The notes beneath the pieces were generated by a model, which was not told the DNA's origin, made no database searches, and saw nothing but the letters and a program-made list of their open reading frames with translations. Positions 1-18,146 of a DNA stretch of 64,000 nucleotides are shown here, in pieces. The stretch is from Hoplostethus atlanticus (taxonomy: Eukaryota > Chordata > Actinopteri > Trachichthyiformes > Trachichthyidae), in the NCBI GenBank assembly GCA_034670405.1, contig JAXDDX010000149.1:419501-483500 (forward strand). The letters run 5' to 3'. The position numbers and the translations under genes are program-made. Position 1 is the stretch's first letter. Each line of letters opens with the position of its first letter.

Positions 1-662
1 TGTATGTGTATGTGTATATGTGGCTGCCTGCTGAGGAGGTGTTGAGAATTTCTCCATGTGACTTTTGTACAGGGGAAATATTCCACCCTGCCATGACTTC
101 AGGATATTGTCTAGAGGTTTGGAACTGGGCCACTTGTTGGCCGTGTGAAAGCTTAGAAAGATGTGGTTTTGTTCCTTAGTCTTCAGGTCAGTGTGCTCGC
201 ATTTTTCAGTGTGCTCGCATTTGTCAGTGTCACAACTCCACAAGCAGGACCATGCTAGCCAGAGCCAAAGCTCTTTTCCTCCATTCATTTTGGGAAAGAG
301 AACAAGAGTTTTGTGGTTTAGGTGCATCCATGCAGGCGAGGCGTGCCACAGCTAACCTATGGTACAGTACATTCTAGGCTATATCTGGTTTACTGACCTA
401 CAATCAACTTCTTGTGCAAGTCCTCAAAACACTCGTGGGAGAGTTTTTGAGACTCTTAAGCTGAATGAATAGGCCTACTCTATTTGAACACCCAATATTT
501 TGCTATATTAACCTTTTTTAATGTTTAATACAATCAATCTATTGCAACTGCCTCAGCATTTTATAGCTTGCTTTCATCTAACCTAACCTGTTGAAGCCTT
601 TGATTTTGACTGGAAGAGCTCAAGTGGTTTTGGAGTAACGAAAAACATTCAAAGGACAAATT
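1..662. other. AT-rich intergenic flank, no gene seen
   Basis: No convincing coding exon is visible. The only open frame of note (161-355, plus) has no recognisable domain and is within chance expectation. The first bases are a short TG-rich tract. Confidence 0.5.
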
Positions 663-722
663 ATCACCCTTGTAAGTCGCTTTGGATAGAAGCGTCTGCT
701 AAATGACTGTAATGTAACGTAA
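663..722 (+). repeat. SINE 3' tail fragment (HE1/V-SINE-like core)
   Basis: The stretch contains the motif GTCGCTTTGGATAGAAGCG followed by TCTGCTAAATGACTG, which is the hallmark 3' core shared by many tRNA-derived fish SINEs. No tRNA-like head with A and B boxes is evident upstream, so this is a 5'-truncated copy. A short TGTAATG-type run follows it. Confidence 0.7.
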
Positions 723-897
723 TGACTGAATTAAAATGAGTGCGTAAGCTGGCCCACTTTGACCTGACTATTAAAATGAACTTTTCAGACAGGGAGCTAC
801 AGTCACAATATGCTACACCTGATAGGTGTAGGAAGCAGAGGTTATAATATTATGACCTGCAAGTCTGTGTCATTATGAAAAGAATAATTGAAATCTT

Positions 898-935
898 CAA
901 CATAACATAACATAACATAACACACAACATAACAT
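898..935. repeat. (AACAT)n pentanucleotide microsatellite
   Basis: Five to six tandem copies of an ACATA pentamer, with one interrupted unit (CACAC) near the end. Confidence 0.8.
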
Positions 936-1009
936 TAAATTTAAAGTTATTACACTTTCATTACAGATACTGACCAATAATCGTTAGAGAGTCAATGGAT
1001 GTGTCTGCA

Positions 1010-1385
1010 GTGTTTTACCATGGTATTTTTTATGTCCTATTGTATCACTATAATATTACTATACGTTCTTATAGTGTGTATGTGGTAATCAATAGTGAGT
1101 TTATACTGATCCTATCGTGTATTATCGTATTTTTTATGTCCTATGATATCACTATAATATTCCTATAATATTCCCATAGTGCATGTGTGGTACTCAATGC
1201 TGAGTTTATAGGGACTTTATAGTATTTCATGGTATTTTTTATCTCCTATAATATTACTTAATTACTATAATATTCCTATGGGATCTTATAGTGTATCCGC
1301 GGTACTTAGTAGCGAGTTGTAGTTACCTTGTAGTACTTTACTTTTAACTCCTGCGGTATTACAAAAGGATTTCCCGTGGTATGAT
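1010..1385 (+). repeat. Degenerate ~105-bp AT-rich tandem repeat (three to four units)
   Basis: The phrase GTATTTTTTATGTCCTAT begins near 1023, again near 1127 (GTATTTTTTATGTC) and, diverged, near 1232, and a still weaker copy follows near 1330, giving a period of 104-105 bp. Each unit also carries an ACTATAATATT-type block and a TGTGGTACTCAATG-type block. Related copies occur at 5238-5350, 21035-21240, 22650-23060 and 34138-34215. I do not recognise the family. Confidence 0.7.
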
Positions 1386-1549
1386 TTTTAGTGTTGCTGC
1401 ATGACATTTAAAGTTTTTGCTAAAGTTTTTCTGTAACTTTTTTTGCTAGCCTATCCTTTTAAAAATACATTTCGGATCACTGTGTTTTTTTCCTGCTGCT
1501 GGTCCTGCACCGTGAAGGCAGCATTGCTCCACTGATCTACTGACCTAGT

Positions 1550-2560
1550 TCTGAAGGATACAGCGCCGCTCCGACGGGCGCGTGACACCCTTCACGCCGG
1601 GAACGAGCGCGCACAGAAAAATGAATGGAGGATTTCCATCACGCGTGCCCGGTAGCCTACAGTGCATACTGTCTGTCCCGGTCACTCGTGTTGCATAGTA
1701 ACGGTAATGTTATTACTCTCCCTAGTAACGAGTAGTGTAACGAAGTACTGTTTCAGTTGCAGTGATATTAGTCCACTCACCGGTCACAAAAAGGAAGTCG
1801 TTACTAGTGTTGTCACTCTCTCTTAATATCAAATTTAAGTTGAATTAGCCAAAAACAACCGTTAAGCTAACATTCCAACTCCATCCACCGGCTCGCCGTC
1901 CTCTCTCAAACTAAACTAGCTTAGATGCGAAATGGCAAGAAAAGTTTAACGTTACTTTCTCTGCTCGGAAATATCCCCCCTACTTTGATTTTATCGAGCA
2001 AAAGAACAACAAAACCCCTGTACAACAACGACATTTGGCTCCCCTTAACATTAACAAGAAATGTAACTGATTTACTGCGATTTTTAAAGGTATTCACCAC
2101 CAACCGTCACTTTTTGGTGGTGGGGGTAACTGAAAAGTAGTCAACCGAGTAGTGTAAGGACTCGCTCCTTGCAGGGAGTGATAACAAAAGTTTACATGGC
2201 ACATTATAAGTAAAACATCTGTCATCATCAAAACAACTTTTTTCCGGAGGGTTTATAACACAATGAGCCCCTGACACTGTCACCGGTCGCCTACCTGCTT
2301 GTCTGTCCGCCGTCCCGTCACCGTCACCGGCCGACATGCCTGGACTGGAGCCGGTCTGCCCGGTACGCAGCGCCTCGGCGCATGTGGAGCCACCAGATGT
2401 AGTAGTAGCAGAGATGGGATGGGGGGCGGGGGGGGTGTTGTATAATTGACTTTGTTGACTTTCCTCCCGTTTTCACAAAGGAGGGGGAGGGCTCAGAAAC
2501 GTGAGGGCAGAGGGCCGTTCCGCGCGTAACGAGGACACCCAATTCCAAGAAAGGTAGGAA
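1550..2560. promoter_or_regulatory. CpG-richer patches, possible promoter of an unseen transcript
   Basis: Two patches (about 1555-1680 and 2260-2400) are clearly richer in CG dinucleotides than the AT-rich surroundings. An ATG in good context lies at 2335 with a short plus-strand frame that ends near 2450. A donor-like AAAG|GTAGGA occurs near 2551. No recognisable protein is encoded, so this is only a promoter-like composition signal. It could belong to a lncRNA or to a first exon whose remainder lies outside the window. Confidence 0.25.
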
Positions 2561-3013
2561 GGAAGGAAGGAAGGGGTTACACTTGTCTCCTCCCCTGTCG
2601 CCTTTACGTTCATTCATCCCACCTGACAGAGTACACTACGTTATCCTGTTTCATTCATGTCCGCTCGTGTCATTTCTAGGACTTGTGTATTTCTATTTTG
2701 AATGGCCAGAATATGTTTTGAGGAATAAGCGGGTGGATGGAGAATATATTTTAGTTATACTTGCAAATAAATGTGTTTTGTGTCCAAAATATTTTTCAAA
2801 TGAATGTCATACTTACATTTACATACACATAGTAAATGTTGAAACACATCTCCTATACCTCCTAAACCTATTCTGAAGTGTACGCGAAGTGTATTTTTGC
2901 AGTATGGGGTGTAGTGAAGAAAATGTTCCCCAGAAATTGGACACAAAACATTTTCAGGTATAGATCATTCATAGTCATTCATTCGATTTATATTTTTGAT
3001 TGATCAAAACACA

Positions 3014-3362
3014 TACACATCAAGTGGAGAGAGTCCGCCACTTTAAATTCCTTGGTGTGCACTTTTATACCTGTACATCTGTATATATATATATATATAT
3101 ACATATACATCTCTAAGATTATTTACAACTGTTGTCAATCCTGCTGCTTTTTCATATTCATTCATTTTTTATTCCTATTTCTATTTTAGTTTATCCGCCC
3201 TTAATTGTCTTATTGTTATTTTGTTTGTGTTTTATATATAGATGTGTGATTTAATGTATAGGCTACCTACCCAGTTGAAACGTGCCTCGTCCCAAATATT
3301 CAATGGCCAGTATGACTGTAAGTGATACTGTACACATGACAATAAAAGACTTGAACTTGAAC
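3014..3362 (+). mobile_element. 5'-truncated L2/CR1-like LINE 3' fragment
   Basis: Bases 3023-3061 translate in one frame to VERVRHFKFLGVH, matching the conserved RVxxFxFLGVHI block of fish L2/CR1-type reverse transcriptases, also present in the better-preserved copy at 34.3-35.5 kb. The reading frame then collapses into an AT-rich stretch. The fragment ends in the tail ACATGACAATAAAAGACTTG followed by AACTTGAAC repeats, which is typical of the 3' end of such elements. It is non-functional. Confidence 0.7.
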
Positions 3363-3810
3363 TATGTTGTGGTTATACGTGCAAATATACCTTACCAGAG
3401 TTGGGAGAAAATGTGTTTAGAGTGTTTTTGCATTTTTTGACATCTCTAAAAAATATTCTGACGTATAAGCGAAGTGTATTTTTGCAGCGCGAGTTGCAGG
3501 GAACAAAATGTCCCTCTGAATTGCATTGTAAAGCGTCTCGTGCCTCCTAGCGTGCATTAATTGTCTATAAGTGGATCGGCTGATTGCTGCTCTGACAGAC
3601 AGGAAACGGTTGATTTCAGTGTCAGTGTATTTAGAGCACGTGATCATACCGTGACATACTAGTAATGTCGCCTCTCGCATCTGAACATTGTTGGATCACA
3701 TCCCGACCTGGCCCGCACGGGACTGCTGAGTTTTGATTCCTCTGGTGTTTTGTCCGTTTTGGTGACCTGAAAAACGGTCGCGCGCGTCATCAATCTGACT
3801 TGGCTTCGCG

Positions 3811-3881
3811 CTCTCTCTCTCTCTGTCTCTCTCGCTGTCTCTCTCTCTTTGTGTGTGTCTCTCTGTCTCTCTCTCTAATGC
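3811..3881. repeat. TC-rich microsatellite
   Basis: Imperfect (TC)n with TG and GC interruptions. The minus-strand Arg/Glu-rich frame over it is a repeat artefact. Confidence 0.85.
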
Positions 3882-4079
3882 TGCGAGGGAGGCAGCGGAA
3901 GTAAAGACCTCTCACTCTGTCCCCGTTTCTGGGTATTTCACTTGGGCCAGACTCTGCTGTCAATGCGTACATAAAAGTTGCAAGATATGGCTTTCTGTTG
4001 TAGATATATGTATTTGTACCACATTACACAAGTCATACGTACTGTTGACATTGTGAGCTAAACATGTACGATCTGCGAT

Positions 4080-4150
4080 GTCCTGGTGGCTGAGTTAACT
4101 GAGGCATATACCATATACCTCCTGAGACCTTTGTCTCACATCGTCCTCCT
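4080..4150 (+). repeat. tRNA-derived SINE head fragment
   Basis: The start CCTGGTGGCTGAGTTAACTG followed by GCATATACC resembles the A-box half of a tRNA-type SINE. A similar head, CCTGGTGGCTCAGTTGGATA, occurs at about 39828. No intact B box or 3' core is seen. Confidence 0.4.
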
Positions 4151-5237
4151 ATCTTTGCTGTTAAAAAAATATGTTTTTGTAGTTTTAAAGAAACAACTTT
4201 ATTTCAGGTCTGTACCAGATCGGCTGGTGGTAGCGACTATGCCGTTTCTACCTGAGGACAGCATACAGATGGGAAGGTGTGTTAGTTTTTACTATAGAGA
4301 GTAATGGAGGGGAAGGGTTTGACCAATATTTGTTTTCAAAGGCAATACCTGTATTTCAGAGTTTGGTGAAGCAGGAAAATAAACAAAGTGCTCTTTAATG
4401 GGGGATCCAAAACACTACACAGGTGGAGATGAAAGCCACTGTTCCTGAAAGTGAGCGGTGAGGAAGTCCATGTCAGTGTGTGTGGAATTCAGAACAGCAG
4501 CGGATGTGTTTCATATCACTCTGACTTAGACTTCCCTCATCCTCTCCACACATGAGCCTGGATCTCTGGAAAAAAATAACAAAAATCAATATTAATAATA
4601 ACTAAAACATCTAAATTAATTAAGGTGATTCTGGAACAAAACCCATTGATTCTTGTGGGTTTATATTCAACACAGTCCATATTTCTGGCATTTCTTGAAA
4701 TGCCCATTCATATTTTTCCTGTTTTTTTTTACTACACACCAGGCGGTGGCGTTGCTAATCTACGGTATAAAAATGTACATTTCCACGTTTGGCCTCCATT
4801 TAGCCAGTTAGCAGTTTAATAGTTTAAGATAAGTGGATTTTAATGGTCATGCATTTGTTTGTCAAAAATAACAACAAAATATGTGACAGGCCAGCAAACA
4901 TGTTGTTTATTGTCAGCATACAGGAGAAGCTCTGACAGTGGTTCATCTTCCAAAACATAGAACATCTTTGGCTCTCACCTACATAGTGTAATTCGAGACC
5001 TTTGCACGAGACTTTACGTAAGGGGGAGGGTAGCACGTGCCAGACCAAAACGTGTTGACCTATATATTATATAACTTGGCGGTCACGTGCCGCCGGTTGG
5101 TTCGTTAACCCGTTTGAAGCTCGGATACGTAACGCCGGGCCAATGTCCTGGTGCACGTTACCAAACCGGAAACGGTGTCCGCTGGCAGGAAACGCTATTT
5201 TATAGGATATTTAGCCGGAAAACAGCAAAATAATAAT

Positions 5238-5350
5238 ATATGTGGAAAAATATCAGTGATACTATAGGCTATAAAAATACCATAAAATACAATAAGATTA
5301 CTATAAACTCACTGTAAGTCCCTATAGGAACATTATAGGAATGTTCTAGT
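5238..5350 (-). repeat. Inverted copy of the ~105-bp AT-rich repeat family
   Basis: Read on the minus strand this stretch shows the same order of blocks as 1010-1385: a CCTATAGGGACTT block, GAGTTTATAGTAATC, then GGTATTTTTATAGCCTATAG and TATCACTGATA. It is one unit only, in the opposite orientation to the tandem array. Confidence 0.55.
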
Positions 5351-5394
5351 GTTTTGTTTGTTTGGGAATAAACCAAACACTTTATAATAGTGGC

Positions 5395-5515
5395 TCTGGG
5401 ATGATGCAGGTCTGGGTTTCCCAACATTTTCCCAACATCAAGGATACACACGGACCCCCATGAGAACCAAGGAACCCCCTGGTGGTCCCCGGACCACAGT
5501 TTGGGAACCACTGGT
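5395..5515 (-). mobile_element. hAT (Charlie-like) terminal fragment
   Basis: On the minus strand the end reads CAGTGGTTCCCAAACTGTGG followed by TCCGGGGACC. This is the familiar CAGTGGTTCTCAA-type terminal sequence of hAT-Charlie-like elements. Related ends occur at 14311-14390 and 58572-58622. No transposase frame is present. Confidence 0.6.
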
Positions 5516-5579
5516 GTGTAAAGTTTTGGTCAGTTGGCTGCTACTTATATAATGATGCCACAAGTACAGGAAGTGTTAT

Positions 5580-8000
5580 TCCATGGTGGTCTTAGTTATA
5601 GTTATATACTTAGTTAAAAGTATAAAAAAAGGTTTTTCCATAATGTAATTGGAAATTGATTTATTTTTACACCAAAAGTGATAATAATAAATAAGAAAAC
5701 AGTCTTCATCACTGCCTGTGCGCCTGTTCTGGCTGGTTTTGGGGGCGACCAGCTGAAACTTGAACAAACTATAAATTCTCCAAATGTCAGATGGACTGAT
5801 TTTCCAGCGATGACTTCACTGCAGCGTCTCTCTCTCCAGATTTGAGTCTCTCTCGTCACTTCTGAAGGAAGCGTCAGAAGACTCCACCCTGGCTCTGCAG
5901 CGGGAAACATGGCGTCATTTCTTACTCAGTACTGAGGAAAGGCACTCTCTCCAGAAGTCAGTGTTCATAGTTTATTAGTTCAGGGTTTCATTTCATATTC
6001 CACATCAATTTGGAGTTATTTCCTAACCCGTCTGTGGCTTTGAATAGGGATGTAGTGGTACATTACAAAAGTAGATAAAGCGTGACCTCAATAAGCACAA
6101 ACCAAAATCAATGATATATTTTCAGAAAAGCATTGATTTGTTCTTTCCTCATATAACTTACATCAGTTTGATACGACTTACTACGATGCATGCTATGAAT
6201 TTACAGAATAAAGATTTATGTCAGCCTAAACTGATCATAAATAACATAACATAAATAAAAACATAAATTCACACAAAAATACAAATCAGTAGAGAACATG
6301 TCATATTTTAAAATCCCAGCTGCATTTTCAAATAAATTCCTCAAGTAAAAAAACACAGATATGTCAGATATTTCATATCTGAGGGATGCTGGATGTAAAA
6401 ACCCACCACACGTCACCCTTCTGAACCACCAGGAACCACCAGGAACCACTAGCCGCTCAGCCCATCTTCCTGTCTCGCTATCAAAGAATAACATGCAAAA
6501 GAAATAGAAGAAATAGAAAGGTTGGGTGTGGGAGCCCCCCTATGGGCCCCCGAGGTTCGGCTACTAGTCACTATGGTAAATTTACTAGCAGCTATTAAAA
6601 CAAAGTACTCAATAACTACTAGTTTATACTGTAGGTGTGTATTTTGTGTTACTGCTACATCAGTATTAAATAGACACCAATAAACCAATACTCAGGCAGT
6701 AGATTACAAATCACCTTCCTGCTCACTCAGAGTAAATACTGAGTCCTACTGAGTTCATATATCACAGACATCAACTTGACTTCATCTACTCCTCCAGTCT
6801 GGTTACTGATCATTATTTTTATTCATTTATTCAATATTTTTTATTCGTTATAGTTATTTTTTATTATTTCCATTGTAGTTTTTATTTCTTTATTTCTTGG
6901 TGTTACTCTATGTCTGGCTGCTGTAACACAGAAATTTCCCCCCGGTGATTAATCAAGTACCTACCTACCTATCAGGACCTACCTTTCAACAGGTCTTTAT
7001 TTGAAGTGGAGACTGTATTAAGTGTTACGTTGCTGCTTCCTCCTCATGTGCGTTAATTGGACCATTAGTGTTTTAATTAGTCCAGACAGTAACGGCTCTG
7101 CAGGCTCGAGCGCAGGTAATGTCCTTGTGTTGTCGGTTTTGTACCCGTTACGTGCCGCTTGGTGTCCATTTATTGATACTTGGGTTTATTGATGTGTGTT
7201 CGTATATGTAGCTTAACTATTTCCCCCAGCCCGATAGACTCTACTCTGTTCTATGTGATTCTACTCGTTTGTCGTCACCCCCTAGTATCAGGCAAGGAAT
7301 GCAAAAATTCAATTTAAAGTGTTCATTCGAAATTAAGAGATATATATATATATTTTTAATATTTTCTTCTTTTGAATGGAAACCGATGCTTTTTGAGTTG
7401 GCAAATGAAATCGAAAACATTTTACTTTTTTTTTTTTTTTTAGCACTGCACACAATTATCTCTTGCGCCACCCGGTATGTGTGCATACCGTAACACAAAC
7501 CCGGGCATCTCGTGCAGAACGTCCCTCATCTGTTCCTCTCGGGATCCAGTTCAGCAGCCATGCAGCAACATGTACAGCGGCTACATCTAAAAACTATTAT
7601 GAGCATGTTCAGTTAATCTCCATGTAGTTATCAATGAACATATTGATTTATAACGCTCCCTGGTGTCAGCTTTCATCCCTCGTGCGTGTCAATGGCGCCC
7701 TCTAGTGTACTGAGTGAACCACAACAGCAGACATCTGCAGGGAAACCGCTTCAGAGGGAGAACCAGGAACATTGGCTATAAATTATCTATATTTTTTTTG
7801 TAAAGGAGTTTGTAAAGTTTATGGGAAATGTAGTCTTAATGTGGAGAAACACTAGCACTGACAATACCACTGGTGTGAGGCTACCAGTCGTCTCCACCGT
7901 GGTCTCATTGCTTGGACAACTCTTAGAAAAGAAACCACTTTTGGCTTTTAAGACTTTAAAAGTGTTTTATTTTTATTTTTTTTAGCATTTTATCAACATA
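5580..8000. other. Intergenic, no gene recognised
   Basis: Only short unrelated open frames are present on both strands. There is an AT-rich low-complexity stretch near 7320-7370 and a poly-T run at about 7425-7441. No splice-bounded coding exon could be supported. Confidence 0.45.
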
Positions 8001-9660
8001 AAAACAACATGAATATATTAATGACATTTCTGCAGACAGTTCCCTTCCTGTTTCCACTACAGTATGTACACATCATTACACCAAATACACAACAGCATGT
8101 TCCAGTGAAGGTTTTTACCTTTTACAGCTCTGCATTGAGACCGAGGTCTTTCTGTCACGAGGCAAGAAGTGCTGACAAAACAACATTATTAGTAGCCTAT
8201 AACATGGAGGAGGGGGGTTGAAACCAGATTAATCTGGTTTTAGTTTAGTTAGGTGCCAATTGAAATGAGTATGTGTTCAGTTCCAAGTAGGTAAAGGTTA
8301 TGCTCTGCTCAGCACTCCAAGCTACAGATTTCTTCATGATAGATTAACCACTAACAGGCTGACTCAATAAGCGGCTCCATGGGTTCGTTTCCCTCTTGCT
8401 GCCTCATAGCTGCAGAGACCTACGTGACGTTTGGTCCATCACAAATGAATTGACACCAAGGGATTCTCTGATCGGTTCCTGGTGAAGGTCGGTATGAAAT
8501 GTTGATCAATGTTGTCGTCTAGATATGGATTTCTGAAGTCCTGATGCCTTAGCTCCCTTTAGATAAAGTGACACAGTAATGGATTTCAAGTAATCTTAAA
8601 TATATATCGTATGGGTGGCGCCCTCCATTAACGTTATTAATCTCCTTTAAATCTATTTTGACAAAAAAAAGAAAGTCATGATTTCTCTATTACAACCAAC
8701 ACAGAACATGAGGATTTAACAAGGTGACGCCACCTCACAACATAAAGGATCTACTCTGGGGAAATGTACACATTTTCACCTATTACTAACAGACTCAGTC
8801 CCACTGACTATCACACACACACACACACAGGTGAGGTGGTGTAACACACTCACTGGCGGCCATGTTGGAGGTCCTTAGCTCTGTGAACAGCTGATTATGT
8901 TTCTGTCCGTCTCAACAGAATTGAATCTTCATGGTTAATTTCTGTCTGTTTCTACTGAACTGATCATTTCATCACTGATCCATCTGATTGATTTAGTGTT
9001 TAGATCATGTAGCTTGTTAGCTAGCTAACCATAGTATCTGGTCAGCTAACCATCACTGGCTTGTTGTTAACACATCTGGTTAGCACACTAGCTAACGTAG
9101 CTAGTAGAAGCTAGCATTAGCAGTGGCTAGCAGTCCCATGTTAACAGTAACTAAACTAGCCTGCTGGCCTGAACAGTTTGTTCAGGTTAACTGAGCTGCC
9201 TCTTCTCTACTACTGCATTGTCAATGTTGTTATGTTTTTTATTAATGTCCAGTTGAAAGAGCTTTTATTTCCTTTCCTTGTGTTGGTGACTTGTTATCTG
9301 AAACCATGTGAGCTGCACAGAAAGCAGGGTTCATTTTATGTCGTTTCAATGTTAATTTGATGGTAAATCATTGATTGAAATAACATGTTGGATCAATGGT
9401 AACTGCTACGTCCTCTATACAGGCTTACAGTGGATTATAGTGCAGCATCTATAATCCACTGGTGCTGTAACAGCCGCTTCCTTCTCAAACTCGTACACTG
9501 ACGCCTCTTGAGCACTTATGTTGTGAATTGAGCTTTTATGTGATTTTGATTTTATTTATGTGTGTGATTGACATTTTTGTACATTGTTTATGTTGTTTGC
9601 CTGCATGCTGCTGCTCTCTTCGCTAAAAAGATTCTTATAGGAAGAGTTTCATCTATTTTC
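8000..9660. other. Intergenic, no gene recognised; TAGC-rich patch
   Basis: No coding exon is supported. An (AC)n tract of about eight repeats lies at 8813-8829. Between 9005 and 9150 the sequence is unusually rich in GCTAGC/GCTAAC words, and a similar composition occurs inside the foldback element at 19.7-19.9 kb. Confidence 0.4.
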
Positions 9661-10960
9661 TACCTGATTTTCCTGTTTTTTGCAGATCGAACAGTTGAAT
9701 CTTCTAAACAATTCCTCTCTGAGTTGGAGCAACAATGACTTCTACAATGGCTGCATCTGGATGGACCAAGTGTATTTCACCACACTCCCTATATATACAA
9801 CATCTATAGCTTTCCTTTGCCTCTTGACACCCAACAGACGTGACAACGTCACAGAAAACCCAGAAACAACAAACATGTCTGTCTGGTACCTGAGAGAGGT
9901 ACCAGGTCAGCGGTTGGTTGAGATGCAGGAAGACAAAACTCTGTTGAGCAACTGAAGAGTTTGATTCCAAAACAAGTTAATCCACCTTTGGGGGGAAAAT
10001 CTGACTCCTTCTGTTAAAATTATCACTGGCATAAAAGTACATCTTGTTACGAAGTACTTCTCAAATATCCGTTTTCTTACAAAATAATACACGGTGGAGG
10101 ACGTTTCAGGAAGCAATTCATCTCCTAAATGGACATATCCAGTCTTATCATGAAACCCTTCAATTTCTCCACTCTTCTGGGTAGCATGTCACGCCCTACA
10201 TCTAGTTTAACCGTGAAGGAAAGTCTCCAACCCTGCATCACCTCCACTACTACTGCAGCAGTCTATTCTCTCTCTCTCTCTAATGTTGTGGAGCTGAACA
10301 GGTGGACTGTAACACACAACTCAACCTGTCAGACCATCTCTGCACCTCCTGATGGGAAGGAAACAACATTTGAGTTTTCTAAGTGATTCCTCTCAGAAGT
10401 AGAGCAGCAGTAAAATGTGGGACTTGTACGATGACTCGGTCTGTCTTCAGTCCAGACGTGAGACGAGTCACCTTCAGTCTGGTTCCCCATGAGGACATTC
10501 ATAACTATTGTTCTGACACCAGGGGGCGTCTGTCTCAGCACACGTTCTCTATCAAAGGTAGACCGGAATGGAAAATCATTCCCAAAACAACAAGAGCTCC
10601 TGGAAAGGTGTGTTTTGTTTTCAAGGTAGTTTTCAAGGTAAGTGCAATAATACAGTGGCTACATCTGTATACGTGTGTGGGGTGTCAACATACGTTCTTT
10701 GGTAACTATTTTGACGCTCCTGGTCGCAGATCGAAGCAAATGAATGGTTACAGGGATGCATCAGCCCAACGCTTGTTTTTGTTTGAGAAATCCAAAGGAA
10801 ACTTCATGACTAAACCTAACAAACATATGACTTGCGAATGCTTTGATCTAAAAGCCACAACCCCTAATGTGTTTAGCTCCACTTGGTTGAGTATTGATTT
10901 TATTTACCAAGTCAATATGTGACTTGATGTTCCTGTTATTTAGATTCTGTTGGACGTTTT
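9660..10960 (+). other. Unassigned region with decayed internal duplication; possible stk38l 3' UTR
   Basis: Two plus-strand stretches resemble each other: near 9690-9740 and near 10372-10420 both read like TTCTAA..ATTCCTCTC followed by GAGT/AAGT and GAGCAACAA/GAGCAGCAG. In one frame each gives a short FLSE(L/V)EQQ peptide ending at a stop, which suggests an old duplicated retroposed or coding fragment. Open frames of 91, 85 and 179 aa occur here, but I recognise no family. On the minus strand an AATAAA (10899-10904) could end the stk38l 3' UTR, in which case part of this region is UTR. Confidence 0.3.
10899..10904 (-). terminator. Candidate stk38l poly(A) signal
   Basis: AATAAA on the minus strand about 1.0 kb downstream of the stk38l stop codon. 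A long 3' UTR would fit what is known of the mammalian gene. This is an inference from position and motif only. Confidence 0.3.
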
Positions 10961-11942
10961 AGTTTCATCTCATCTGCACAAATTTCCCATTTTTCTCTTC
11001 ACTATTAATCGTCTTAAAGGGACTACCGTCTACAGATCACAAGTCGACTGAAGCTCAACTTGTTTTTTTAACTGAGCTGCTTGGAGCTGAAGGCAAATTT
11101 CTATTTTTAATCCAACAGACAATAGAGTTGAAGTTGAATTCTGGGGATGTTAGTGGAGGTCTCAGTTACCCATCACTGCTTCTCTCCCTCTAACAGAGTT
11201 ACTGTTTCTATATCAATACATTATGTGATTCAATGTTTTATCAGCTGTTCAAAGGCACTTTGCAAGTTGTATCCAGCTGAGAACGTGATTGGCCCTTGGA
11301 CTGAATAGAATTGACACGAGGGATTATTGTAGTACTGAACTGAACAGAAACTGATACACTAGGCAATTTGTTGGGCAACCTTCCTGGCAACAGAAGTGAT
11401 ACACAGGCTCAACTCCATGGCAACAAGTTGTCCCTATGTGATAAAAGCAACTCCTTGGGCAGCGTTGCCCCACAGAGTTGCTCTGTGTATCACCGCCATT
11501 CATCCTCTTAGGTAACCCTCATCCAGGTTGACTAGTGTACAGAGCACCTCATCTCTATTGGCGTTTGACAGACGAGGTTGCATCGTAGCTAATTTTGCCA
11601 CCAGTGTTGTAGAGATGTTGGAGCCTCCTCCAACCTCCAGGAGGTCCAGATCCTCCAGAAGCACTACGCCGCTGAACATGCAGAGTTGCTGTTTTAGTGT
11701 CCCAGTTGGTTACCTGGCCTGAGACCTACGACTACTGACGGTACGATATAAACAACCGAGGTAATGCGTTAGCGCTCCTTCATTCCCGAGTTGTTGGTTT
11801 TCTTGCGGCGGCCAAGCAAACCTAAATAGCTTCTGATGAGGGTTAAATCTAGTCAGCGATCCGTGCTGATCGGACGCCGTCAGCACCAGCGGGGCTTGGC
11901 AGCCCGACCCTGTGTCCGTGAACGTCTCTCTCCGGTGCGTCG

Positions 11943-17799
<5,857 letters not shown>

Positions 17800-17997
17800 A
17801 CTATCCTGGAGGCAAATAAGAACAAACAAACAATAAAAAACACTGATTGAGCACATCAGGCCTTAATCGCTGCTTGAAAGGGGCGATAGGTTTTTACTGC
17901 CCAATATCAGTAAATTACCATAATATATCAGTGGAGTTGATAGGGTTGTTAATCAATACGACTCAACGGTCAATCCTGTTGTTTGACTTCACCATTA

Positions 17998-18146
17998 ATG
18001 TTCTCCAGGACGGCTTAGTGATTAGAGAGACTGTCTCGTGAACTAAAAGTTGCGGGTTCAGTCCCCTGAGCAAGGCACTGAACCCCGAACCTGCTCCCTG
18101 GTTGTAGCTCTCTTTGGACGAGAGCATTAGCAGCATTTTGTAACAT
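17998..18146 (+). repeat. tRNA-derived SINE, best-preserved copy
   Basis: The head GACGGCTTAGTGATTAGAGA carries an A-box-like block and GCGGGTTCAGTCCCC a B-box-like block. Then come GAGCAAGGCACTGAACCCC and the core TCTTTGGACGAGAGCATTAG. The order matches fish tRNA-type SINEs. It lies in the long first intron of stk38l. Confidence 0.7.

Noticed and set aside
2335..2450. Short plus-strand frame beginning at an ATG in a CpG-rich patch
   Set aside because: It ends at a stop within about 115 nt, has no domain and no clear in-frame donor. It is noted only as a promoter-like region.
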